Shown here: positions 1-6,692 of the stretch, piece by piece
Layout: each line of letters begins with the position of its first letter
Numbering within the stretch: the stretch's first letter is position 1
Source: Sphingomonas trueperi
GTDB lineage: Bacteria; Pseudomonadota; Alphaproteobacteria; Sphingomonadales; Sphingomonadaceae
Assembly: GCF_011927635.1 (NCBI RefSeq)
Contig: NZ_JAATJB010000004.1
Span: 248,001-312,000 of the forward strand
Length of the DNA stretch: 64,000 bases
Direction: 5' to 3'
Translations under genes and position numbers: made by a program
The notes under the pieces: model-generated
Database searches by the model: none
Told to the model about the DNA's origin: nothing
The model's input: only the letters and a program-made list of their open reading frames with translations

Positions 1-1
1 C

Positions 2-580
2 AAGGGCTCGATCACCGTCTGCGGCCCGGGCACCGGCCTCGGCGTCGCGCAGGTGTTCCGCCACCGCGGCGGCTACGACATCATCGCGACCGAGGGCGGG
101 CATAGCGACTTCGCCCCGCTCGACGCGATCGAGGACGCGCTGGTGAAGCGCCTGCGCCGCACCTATCAGCGCGTCTCGAAGGAACGCATCGTCGCCGGCC
201 CGGCGATCGTCTCGATCTACGAGACGCTGGCCGATCTCGAAGGCGTGCCGGTCGCCCGTCTCGACGACAAGGCGATCTGGACGCTGGCGCTGGAGGGCAA
301 GGACAGCCTGGCCGTGGCCGCGCTCGACCGCTTCTGCCTCAGCCTGGGTGCCGTCGCGGGCGACCTCGCGCTGGCGCATGGCCCGAAGGCCGTGGTGATC
401 GCGGGCGGTCTGGGCTTGCGCCTGAAGGACCATCTGCTGCAATCGGGGTTCGGCGAGCGATTCGTCGCCAAGGGGCGCTTCCGCTCCCTGATGGCGACGA
501 TCCCCGTCAAGCTGATCACCCATCCCCAGCCGGGCCTGTACGGCGCAGCCGCCGCCTTCGCCCAGGAGCATGCACAGTGA
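2..580 (+). CDS. glk: Glucokinase, C-terminal part (5' end outside window)
   Basis: Phosphorylates glucose with ATP to glucose 6-phosphate in the cytoplasm. The reading frame is already open at base 2, so only about 192 C-terminal residues are present. The first visible residues contain GPGTGLG, the glycine-rich loop typical of the glucokinase family, followed by EGGHSDFAP, where the conserved Glu-Gly-Gly-His sits. A second glycine stretch, VIAGGLGLRL, and the end PGLYGAAAAF also fit bacterial glucokinases. The stop codon overlaps the GTG start of the KDPG aldolase gene by 4 bases. In sphingomonads glk and eda usually follow zwf, pgl and edd as one Entner-Doudoroff operon; the upstream part cannot be seen here, so that is inference. 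Confidence 0.9.
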   Translation, partial: KGSITVCGPGTGLGVAQVFRHRGGYDIIATEGGHSDFAPLDAIEDALVKRLRRTYQRVSKERIVAGPAIVSIYETLADLEGVPVARLDDKAIWTLALEGKDSLAVAALDRFCLSLGAVAGDLALAHGPKAVVIAGGLGLRLKDHLLQSGFGERFVAKGRFRSLMATIPVKLITHPQPGLYGAAAAFAQEHAQ

Positions 581-1194
581 GCGACACCCGCCTTTCGATC
601 GAAGCCATCATGCGCACCGCGCCGGTCATCCCGGTGCTGGTGATCGACGACGCCGCCAAGGCGCGTCCGCTCGCCGAGGCGCTGGTGAAGGGCGGCCTGC
701 GCGTGCTCGAAGTGACGATGCGCACCCCGGCGGCACTCGAAGCGATCCGCGAGATGAAGAAGGTGCCGGGCGCGATCGTCGGCGCCGGTACCGTGGTCAA
801 CACCCAGCAGTTCGAGCAGGTCATGAAGGAGGACGCCGAGTTCATCGTCTCGCCCGGCCTCACCGATCGCCTGGGCGACGCGATCGTGCGCAGCGGTGTG
901 CCGTACCTGCCGGGCATCGCCAATGCCGGCGATCTGATGCGCGGCATGGATCTGGGCCTCAGCCACTTCAAGTTCTTCCCGGCCGAGACCTCGGGCGGGC
1001 TCAAGGCGCTCAAGGCGCTTGCAGCACCCTTCTACCAGGCGAAGTTCTGCCCCACCGGCGGCATCAGCCTGGCGAGCGCGCCGGAATGGCTGGCGTTCGA
1101 TCCGGTGCTTTGCGTCGGCGGCAGCTGGATCGCCAGCGGCTCGCTGGAAGAGGTCGAAGCCAAGGCCCGCGAGGCGGCGGCGCTGCCGCGCTGA
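577..1194 (+). CDS. eda: 2-dehydro-3-deoxyphosphogluconate (KDPG) aldolase
   Basis: Splits KDPG into pyruvate and glyceraldehyde 3-phosphate, the last step of the Entner-Doudoroff pathway. The 205-residue length is typical. Class I aldolase residues are visible: Glu45 and Arg49 in LEVTMRTP, the phosphate-binding region PGLTD, and Schiff-base Lys132 in FKFFPAE. The start is GTG at 577, overlapping the glk stop (GTGA), which implies translational coupling. A GC-rich hairpin follows 12 bases after the stop and may end the transcript. The function is confident; the symbol follows from the family and the glk neighbour. Confidence 0.95.
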   Translation: MSDTRLSIEAIMRTAPVIPVLVIDDAAKARPLAEALVKGGLRVLEVTMRTPAALEAIREMKKVPGAIVGAGTVVNTQQFEQVMKEDAEFIVSPGLTDRLGDAIVRSGVPYLPGIANAGDLMRGMDLGLSHFKFFPAETSGGLKALKALAAPFYQAKFCPTGGISLASAPEWLAFDPVLCVGGSWIASGSLEEVEAKAREAAALPR

Positions 1195-1206
1195 CATTTC
1201 GCATCT

Positions 1207-1236
1207 AAGCCCCTCCTCCCCTGAAGGGGAGGGGCT
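1207..1236. repeat. GC-rich palindromic intergenic element (REP-like, possible terminator)
   Basis: The arms AAGCCCC and GGGGCTT pair, then TCCCCT pairs with AGGGGA, leaving a 3-base bulge on the left arm. The element lies between eda and the ParD-like gene. A closely similar palindrome (CCCCTCCTCC/GGAGGAGGGG followed by CTTAAG) is at 47120-47141, so this looks like a dispersed element. There is no U-tract, so intrinsic termination is uncertain. Confidence 0.5.
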
Positions 1237-1265
1237 TGCAGTCCTACCCCCCTTGCCCCTCCCCA

Positions 1266-1283
1266 ATATACGAACCATATACG
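1266..1283. promoter_or_regulatory. Direct repeat ATATACG-N4-ATATACG upstream of the ParD-like gene
   Basis: Two identical heptamers, ATATACG at 1266-1272 and 1277-1283, are separated by AACC. They end 30 bases before the ParD-like start codon and stand out as AT-rich in a GC-rich stretch. Ribbon-helix-helix antitoxins bind short direct or inverted repeats at their own promoters, so autoregulation is plausible. The repeat could also be coincident -10-like sequence. Only the repeat itself is observed. Confidence 0.4.
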
Positions 1284-1313
1284 CTCCGTACGTTCACCTC
1301 TACCGGAGCACTC

Positions 1314-1520
1314 ATGGGCATCGTGAAAATCGCCGACGACCTCCACGAGGAGGCCCGCCGCGCCAGCGCGGTGATGTGCCGCTCGATCAACGCCCAGGCC
1401 GAGTACTGGATGAAGATCGGCATGCTCGCCGAGGCGAATCCCACCCTGCCCTTCCACGAGATCGTCCGCCGCCAGCTCGCCGAGGCGCAGGTCGGCGCCG
1501 CCGCGCTCGAGGCCGCCTGA
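1314..1520 (+). CDS. ParD-like antitoxin-family protein (68 aa)
   Basis: A small protein beginning MGIVKIADDLHEEARRASAV and resembling the ParD_like family (named after type II antitoxins, ribbon-helix-helix type). The N-terminal strand GIVKIAD followed by two helices fits DNA binding. The middle, RSINAQAEYWMKIGML, is the most characteristic part. The ATG at 1314 was chosen because CGGAG lies 6 bases upstream and because the longer frame from 1236 would cross the palindromic element. No ParE-like toxin lies next to it. Instead methionine aminopeptidase starts one base after its stop, so the two are probably co-transcribed. Its role, antitoxin or stand-alone regulator, is not known from the sequence. 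Confidence 0.8.
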   Translation: MGIVKIADDLHEEARRASAVMCRSINAQAEYWMKIGMLAEANPTLPFHEIVRRQLAEAQVGAAALEAA

Positions 1521-1521
1521 G

Positions 1522-2289
1522 ATGGTCAAGACGCCCCAGGAGCTCGACCTGATGCGCGAGGCCGGCCGGCTGCTCGCCAAAGTGTTCGAGATGCTCGACC
1601 GCACGCCGCTCGCCGGCATGTCGACGCTCGAGATCGACACGCTGGTCGAACGCTACATCACCGACGAACTCCACGCCCGCCCCGCCAGCAAGGGGCAATA
1701 TGGCTATGGCTTCGTGCTCAACTGCTCGATCAACCATGTCGTCTGCCACGGCGTGCCCGATGCCGGCACGATCGTGCAGGACGGCGACATCATCAACCTC
1801 GACATCACGCTGGAAAAACACGGCTTCATCGCCGACTCGAGCAAGACCTACATGGTCGGCACCGTTTCGCCCCAGGCGAAGCGGCTGGTCAAGGTGACGC
1901 AGGAGGCGCTGTGGAAGGGCATCGCCCAGGTCCGCCCGGGCGCGACGCTGGGCGACATCGGCGCCGCGATCGAGCGCCACGCCAAGCAGCACGGCTATGC
2001 CATCGTGCGCGACTATTGCGGCCACGGCATCGGCCGCGAGATGCACGAGGAACCCTCGGTCCTCCATTTCGGCCGTCCCGGCACCGGCATGAAGCTGCGC
2101 GAGGGCATGACCTTCACGATCGAGCCGATGCTCAACCAGGGCACCCGAAAGGTGACCACGCTCGACGACGGCTGGACGGTGGTAACCAACGACCGCAAGC
2201 TCTCCGCCCAGTTCGAGCATACCGTGGCAGTGACGGCCACGGGCGTGGAAGTGCTGACGCTGCGCGAGGGCGAACGCGCGCTGGCCTAA
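1522..2289 (+). CDS. map: Type I methionine aminopeptidase
   Basis: Removes the initiator methionine from new proteins in the cytoplasm. The 255 residues cover the whole pita-bread fold. The expected metal ligands are visible: Asp94 in NLDITLE, Asp105 in IADSSKTY, His168 in CGHGIG, Glu201 in FTIEPML and Glu232 in QFEHTVAV. His76 in VCHGVPD is the conserved substrate-site histidine. It starts one base after the ParD-like gene stop, so expression is likely linked to that gene. Nothing in the protein is unusual. Confidence 0.97.
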   Translation: MVKTPQELDLMREAGRLLAKVFEMLDRTPLAGMSTLEIDTLVERYITDELHARPASKGQYGYGFVLNCSINHVVCHGVPDAGTIVQDGDIINLDITLEKHGFIADSSKTYMVGTVSPQAKRLVKVTQEALWKGIAQVRPGATLGDIGAAIERHAKQHGYAIVRDYCGHGIGREMHEEPSVLHFGRPGTGMKLREGMTFTIEPMLNQGTRKVTTLDDGWTVVTNDRKLSAQFEHTVAVTATGVEVLTLREGERALA

Positions 2290-2408
2290 TCGCCACGGTT
2301 GCGAAACGGCCCGGCGATCCCCACTTACATGCTATCGTCGGCTTCCCCTCCCGTAAGCGCCGGCGGCTGGGTCCATCATGTTCTCGCTTGCGCAGCTCGG
2401 ATATGCCG

Positions 2409-2570
2409 ATGGATCTCGCCTATCTCCTTTCCCGCCACCAGAACGCCCTGACCCGCGCCGGCACCGCCGCGTGCATATCCTCGCGTGCGGCGCATCGCGC
2501 GTTCGCCGCTGGCTATGCCGAGCGCATCGCCGCCTATCGACAGGCCCATGCCATGACGGTCGCCGCCTGA
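2409..2570 (+). CDS. Small hypothetical protein (53 aa)
   Basis: A 53-residue frame beginning MDLAYLLSRHQNALTRAG and ending RQAHAMTVAA. An in-frame ATG six bases earlier (2403) would add two residues. I do not recognise the family. The protein is alanine-rich with an amphipathic helical look (AAHRAFAAGYAERIAAYRQA) and no membrane segment or signal peptide. Its TGA overlaps the ATG of the next gene by one base (TGATG at 2568-2572), which supports translation by coupling. It is the first of three tiny same-strand genes after map. Confidence 0.5.
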   Translation: MDLAYLLSRHQNALTRAGTAACISSRAAHRAFAAGYAERIAAYRQAHAMTVAA

Positions 2571-2866
2571 TGGGCGCGATCACCAAGGTCGCGGTGGGCG
2601 CGACGTCGGACGAGCTCGATCGCAAGCGCTTCCGCGGCACCACCAAGACCAAGCTGGCGCCCGAGGTCATCGCGCGCCAGTCGCGGGTAGCGCTGCTCGC
2701 CTTCCAGGCGCTCCCCGATCGCGAGACCGCGCGGCTGTTCCTCAACAGCGAGGACGAGGCGCTCGGCGGCCGCCCGATCGACGTGGCGAGCGCGAGCGAG
2801 GCGGGCGCAGAACGCGTCGCCGCGATGTTGCGCGCCCGGATGGCACCGGCCGCCAAGATCGATTAA
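2570..2866 (+). CDS. DUF2384-like (MbcA/ParS toxin-binding type) small protein
   Basis: A 98-residue protein. Its C-terminal half, with ARLFLNSEDEALGGRPIDVA and then EAGAERVAAML, follows the pattern of the MbcA/ParS (DUF2384) domain found at the C-terminus of Xre-type antitoxins: WL-like helix, LGGR-P-D-A, and a closing helix. The N-terminus is short and basic, so a complete Xre helix-turn-helix is not obvious. These antitoxins normally pair with a RES-domain toxin, and none is present nearby. It could therefore be an orphan or a domesticated regulator. The start overlaps the stop of the previous small gene. Confidence 0.65.
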   Translation: MGAITKVAVGATSDELDRKRFRGTTKTKLAPEVIARQSRVALLAFQALPDRETARLFLNSEDEALGGRPIDVASASEAGAERVAAMLRARMAPAAKID

Positions 2867-2875
2867 GCCCGCGCC

Positions 2876-3055
2876 ATGGCCGAACGCTTCGAACGACACC
2901 GCCAGCCCTGGCGCCCCGACGAGCTGCAAAAGCTCCACACCCTCGCCAAGAAGGGCATGCCGCTGCGCGCCATCGCCAAGGCGCTCACCCGCAGCGAGGA
3001 ATCGGTGAAGGAACGCGCCAAGCTCGACGGGCTGTCGATCGCCAAGCTGCACTGA
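2876..3055 (+). CDS. Small SANT/Myb-like helix-turn-helix protein (59 aa)
   Basis: A 59-residue protein, MAERFERHRQPWRPDELQ onwards. A tryptophan near the start (Trp12) followed by DELQKLHTLAKKGMPLRAIA and then TRSEESVKERA reads as a three-helix SANT/Myb or GcrA-like DNA-binding unit: W, helix, RAIAKAL helix, SVKERA recognition helix. It starts 9 bases after the DUF2384-like gene and is probably in the same transcript. The protein would be basic (many Arg and Lys). Its target is unknown. It is convergent with the PEP-CTERM gene that ends 18 bases downstream. Confidence 0.6.
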   Translation: MAERFERHRQPWRPDELQKLHTLAKKGMPLRAIAKALTRSEESVKERAKLDGLSIAKLH

Positions 3056-3073
3056 GCCGGGCAGGTCGCCCGC

Positions 3074-3757
3074 TTAGGCGCAGGTGACCGAAGTCCGCCG
3101 CCGCCGGGCGCGGAGCGCGCCGCCCATCAGCCCGAAGCCGCCGAGCATCAGCGCCCATGCCGCCGGCTCGGGTACCGGGCTGGCGGTCAGGCGCGCGCCG
3201 ACGGTGAAGGGGCCCACGCCGGCATAGGCGGCGTTGATCGCATCGACGCCGGCCTGGTTCAGCTCGATCGTATAGCCCGCGGCCCCGGCGCTCACGGTGA
3301 TCTTGCCGAGTACCGCGCCCGAGCCGAGATCGTCGAAAATGCCCTCGGCACCATTATATTGCTGCAGCCCGACGATCGAGCTGGTCACGTCGTACAGCGT
3401 CAGCTCGAGCGGCCGCCCGGTCGCATTGCCATAGCCGTCGACGAGCGCGTTGCCGATGGTCAGCGATGCACTGGTCACCGGTCCCGTCGGGAAGAAGCTG
3501 AAGAAGGAGCGATACTCCGTCGTCGAGCCCCAGCTGGTCACGCTGCCGGTGAAGTAATTGGTCCAAGCGTTATAGTGCGTGCCGTTGCTGTCGAACCAGC
3601 CGGTCTGGAAGGCATTGATGCTGCCGGCCCCGTTCACCGTAAGCTTGACCGAGCCGCTGGGCGAATTGTTGAAGAGGTAGAAGTCCGCCGCGAGGGCAGG
3701 CGTGGTGCCAACGGCGGCAAGCAGCAACGCTGCGCTCGCCAGAACTCGACTTTGCAT
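3074..3757 (-). CDS. PEP-CTERM sorting-domain protein
   Basis: An exported protein of 227 residues with a signal peptide (MQSRVLASAALLLAAVG, cut near ALAA). Its C-terminal tail is the PEP-CTERM signal: VPEPAAWALM, a glycine-rich hydrophobic helix, then RARRRR. Such tails are recognised and cut by an exosortase, usually in exopolysaccharide-producing bacteria. No exosortase gene is in this window. The ATG at 3757 was chosen over one 11 codons upstream because a strong GGGGAGG ribosome site lies just before it. The middle part is rich in Ser, Thr, Gly and Asn and has no domain I recognise. Confidence 0.85.
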   Translation of the reverse strand: MQSRVLASAALLLAAVGTTPALAADFYLFNNSPSGSVKLTVNGAGSINAFQTGWFDSNGTHYNAWTNYFTGSVTSWGSTTEYRSFFSFFPTGPVTSASLTIGNALVDGYGNATGRPLELTLYDVTSSIVGLQQYNGAEGIFDDLGSGAVLGKITVSAGAAGYTIELNQAGVDAINAAYAGVGPFTVGARLTASPVPEPAAWALMLGGFGLMGGALRARRRRTSVTCA

Positions 3758-3892
3758 CGCAAGACCTCCCCGGAATGCATCCCCATGCATTGATAGTTAA
3801 CGGTGGAGTATCCCAAACCATGGTGGAGTCAAGACAAGCGATTCCGTCGCTGTCCCGTAATTGATCAACAGCTTAGCCGGCTATATTCCAGA

Positions 3893-4363
3893 TCATCCGG
3901 CAGCGGCGCGCTTCGCTCGCACCAGCGCCGCATCGAGCGCGGACAGGAAGCGCGAGCGGTCTTCCTTGCCGAAGGGCGGCGGCCCGCCGATGCGATCGCC
4001 GCCGGCGCGCAGATCGGCCATGATCGCGCGCACCGCCACCGCGCTGCCGATCGAACTGGTCGTGAAAGGCTTGCCGTTGGGCGCGAGCACCGCCGCCGCG
4101 CCGGCCTTGAGGCAGCGATCGGCGAGCAGGATATCCGCGGTGATCACCACCGAACCGGCATCGGCATGGTCGGCGATCCAGTCGTCGGCGGCGTCGAACC
4201 CGTCGCTCACCACCACGCGGGTGAGCAGCGGGTGCTGCGGAATGCGCAAATGGGCGTTGCTCACGATCGTCACCGGCACCTCCATCCGCCAGGCGACCTT
4301 GTAGATTTCCTCCTTCACCGGGCAGGCATCGGCATCGACGAGGATATGGGGCGTGATCGGCAT
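3893..4363 (-). CDS. YaiI/YqxD family protein (DUF188)
   Basis: A 156-residue cytoplasmic protein of the UPF0178/DUF188 family, related to PIN-type nucleases. The hallmark N-terminus ILVDADACPVK is present, followed by RVVVSDGFDAADDWIAD and VVITADILLADRCL, which supply the acidic residues of the family. The end carries the basic FGKEDRSRFLSAL segment also common in the family. Its biochemical function is not established. The gene stands alone, divergent from the helix-turn-helix gene at 4461. Confidence 0.9.
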   Translation of the reverse strand: MPITPHILVDADACPVKEEIYKVAWRMEVPVTIVSNAHLRIPQHPLLTRVVVSDGFDAADDWIADHADAGSVVITADILLADRCLKAGAAAVLAPNGKPFTTSSIGSAVAVRAIMADLRAGGDRIGGPPPFGKEDRSRFLSALDAALVRAKRAAAG

Positions 4364-4460
4364 GGCCCCCCCCTGCCACAGCCGCTCCCGAAACGCGACC
4401 TCCCCGCCGCTTGCAAAAAGAACAAATGAGAAACAAATCGCTTTCCTACAGATGCGATCC

Positions 4461-4925
4461 ATGCCTATCCTCGGCTCCATGCAGCCCGAAGACGACGATC
4501 CCTTCGACTTCGCGCCGGTCGCCACCAGCCCGCGCGTCGATGGCTGGAGCGCCGAGCGGCAGCGCGCCTTCATCGCCGAGCTCGCCAGCCATGGCGGCGT
4601 CGCCGCGGCGGCGCGCGCGGTGGGGATGACGCCGCAGAGCGCGCGGCGGCTGCGCACCCGCCCCGATGCGGCCGGCTTCGTCCGCGCCTGGGATGCGGCG
4701 GTCGACCAGGGCCGGCTGATGGCGCTCGATCTGGCGATGGAGATCGCCCGCGAAGGGCGACTGGTGCCGATCACGCGGCGCGGCAAGATCATCGGGCATC
4801 GCCGCCGCTTCGACAGTCGGCTGCTGTTCGCCGCCTGCTATGGCGAGCCGATGCAGCGCTACGAACGCGAAGCGCGGGCGGCGCTGGAACCAGCCCCGCC
4901 CGCGTCGCGGCCGGGATCGCGCTGA
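4461..4925 (+). CDS. Helix-turn-helix hypothetical protein
   Basis: About 154 residues. Residues near 30-65, AFIAELASHGGVAAAARAVG then TPQSARRLR, read as a helix-turn-helix where the recognition helix follows GVAAAARAVGMT. The pattern recalls small DNA-binding proteins and phage small-terminase N-termini, but no terminase or phage gene is nearby. The C-terminal half has a basic patch (ITRRGKIIGHRRRFDSRLL) that could contact nucleic acid. Start candidates are ATG at 4452, 4461 and 4479; none has a clear ribosome site. The function is unknown. Confidence 0.7.
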   Translation: MPILGSMQPEDDDPFDFAPVATSPRVDGWSAERQRAFIAELASHGGVAAAARAVGMTPQSARRLRTRPDAAGFVRAWDAAVDQGRLMALDLAMEIAREGRLVPITRRGKIIGHRRRFDSRLLFAACYGEPMQRYEREARAALEPAPPASRPGSR

Positions 4926-4961
4926 TGTCGATTTCCCGGAACTTTCGGAACTTTTGCGGCC

Positions 4962-6539
4962 TCAGAAACGCAAGCTGATCCAGCCGGCGAGGAAATGCGA
5001 TCCCTTCGATCCCACTGCCTTGAGCACCGCGCCGGGCTCGAAATATTCGTAGCGGCCGATCACCGAGACGCGCGGGCTGACCTTCCAGGTCGCCTGCAGC
5101 CGCGCCGCGTCGCCGACATGCGCGCCCTTCACCAGCTGGGTGCCCGCATAGGCGGTGCCGGCGCCGCGATAAACGGCGTCGGTCGCGTCGACACGCAGGC
5201 TGTGCTGCAGCTCGGCGGTGAGGTCGAGCGACTTGCTCGGCGAAATGGTGACGTTCGGCGAGACCTGGAACAGATTGCTCAGGCCAAGCACCAGCTGGTA
5301 GCTATAGGCGATCGACCCGGCGGTGATCACCCGCGTGTTGCGGATCGTGCCGGTGCCATAGGCACCGCCGCCGCTGCCATAGTCGAAATGGATGCCGGGC
5401 TTGGGCTTCAGCCCCTTCTTGCTCAGGCTGTAGGTCTGCGCCGCCTGGAGGAACCAGGCATCGATCGGCCGGCCGGCAAGGTCGCCGCCCTGGTGGTTGA
5501 CCAGCCAGTCGAAGGTCAGCTTGCCCATGCTGCCCCAAAGGCGGGCGCCGTAATAATGGCGGATTTCGACCCCGCTGGTCTTGCCCCACTTCAACATGTC
5601 GTTGCGCTCGCGCCAGAAGAAGGGATCGAAGAAGATCTTGCGCTTGGCCTGGTTGGCGAGGACGACGCCGAAGGTGACGCCCGAGAATCGCGTACCGTCG
5701 TCGATCCGGTCGTCGCCGCTGCCGCCCAGGCCGAGCGTGGTCTGCTTGAAATCGAACAGATCGGCGCGGAACTGCGCGAACGACACCCAGGCACGGCCGC
5801 CGTTGAGCTCCGTGTGCATCGAGTTGTCGTCCTTCACCGAGATCAGCCCCGGCGCACCGTCGGTGAACTCCTGCCGGCCATAGCGCACCCCGGCACTGAC
5901 GCCCGGCAGCACGGTGCCGCTCAGCTCGACGAAATATTGCTGGGCGAACAGGTCGTTGCGCGATTTGCCCGCCGGCGTGCCGATATTGTACCCGGACAGC
6001 CCGCCATGAGCGAGCTCGCCATAGGCGCGCAGCGGGCCGACATGCACGTCCGCGCCGGCGAAGATGCGCAGCAGCTGCTCCTCGCGATGCGGCCCCTTGG
6101 AGAGCCCGGGCTGCGATACGAGCTGCTCGCGCAGCCGGATCTCACCCGACAGCGTGACATAGGCCAGGCCATCCCCGGCGATCGGCAGATATTTCAGCCG
6201 ATCGAGCGGATCGTCGCGCTTCTTGGGATTGCGCATGCCGCGCCAGTCCTCGGCCCAGCGCGAGGTGTTGTAGCCGCCCAGCTTGATGCCGAACCCGTCG
6301 GCCTGCGACGGATAGGTGAAGGTGGCCGGGGAGGAAGGCGCGCGCGGCGTCACCGCCTCGGCGGGGGGCGTCGACTTCTGCGGCGGGATGCTCTGCTGCG
6401 GCCCGTCCTGGGGCACTTCGGCGATCACCAGCAGTGCGGCGGGTTCGATCGCCGCTTCGGTCTGGGCGAATGCGGGCGCGGCGCCGAGCGAGAGGCCGAT
6501 CGTGGCGACCAGGGGCAGGAACAATTGGGAACGCGACAT
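4962..6539 (-). CDS. Alginate-export family outer-membrane porin
   Basis: A 525-residue outer-membrane beta-barrel protein. It has a signal peptide (MSRSQLFLPLVATIG to AFA), a proline-rich linker (about residues 45-75), then many alternating strands and the classic C-terminal signature ending in phenylalanine (FLAGWISLRF). Segments such as YVTLSGEIRLREQ and GVSAGVRYGRQEF match AlgE/alginate-export domain porins, which in sphingomonads are used for diverse, mostly unknown solutes. No alginate synthesis genes lie nearby. The start at 6539 was chosen because the signal peptide begins there; the longer frame adds only low-complexity residues. Confidence 0.8.
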   Translation of the reverse strand: MSRSQLFLPLVATIGLSLGAAPAFAQTEAAIEPAALLVIAEVPQDGPQQSIPPQKSTPPAEAVTPRAPSSPATFTYPSQADGFGIKLGGYNTSRWAEDWRGMRNPKKRDDPLDRLKYLPIAGDGLAYVTLSGEIRLREQLVSQPGLSKGPHREEQLLRIFAGADVHVGPLRAYGELAHGGLSGYNIGTPAGKSRNDLFAQQYFVELSGTVLPGVSAGVRYGRQEFTDGAPGLISVKDDNSMHTELNGGRAWVSFAQFRADLFDFKQTTLGLGGSGDDRIDDGTRFSGVTFGVVLANQAKRKIFFDPFFWRERNDMLKWGKTSGVEIRHYYGARLWGSMGKLTFDWLVNHQGGDLAGRPIDAWFLQAAQTYSLSKKGLKPKPGIHFDYGSGGGAYGTGTIRNTRVITAGSIAYSYQLVLGLSNLFQVSPNVTISPSKSLDLTAELQHSLRVDATDAVYRGAGTAYAGTQLVKGAHVGDAARLQATWKVSPRVSVIGRYEYFEPGAVLKAVGSKGSHFLAGWISLRF

Positions 6540-6692
6540 GGGAAAATCCGTGCTGGCACGGCGCCGCAATGCCTCGTCCCTGTCCCTGTGAACGGGGCAA
6601 TGCTGCGCCTCGGGAGGGCGGCGGGCCGCCCCCGGATATCGGGTCTTGCGAAGGTGGCGGGCGGTGCCGTCGCGGCACTGCCCGCCGGGCAA

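Noticed and set aside
1236..1313. Longer N-terminus of the ParD-like protein
   Set aside because: The extra 26 residues have no family match and their codons run through the direct-repeat site; the ATG at 1314 has a ribosome site.
2570..2866. A complete toxin-antitoxin pair
   Set aside because: The DUF2384-like protein has no RES-domain or other recognised toxin beside it; only small unknown proteins flank it.
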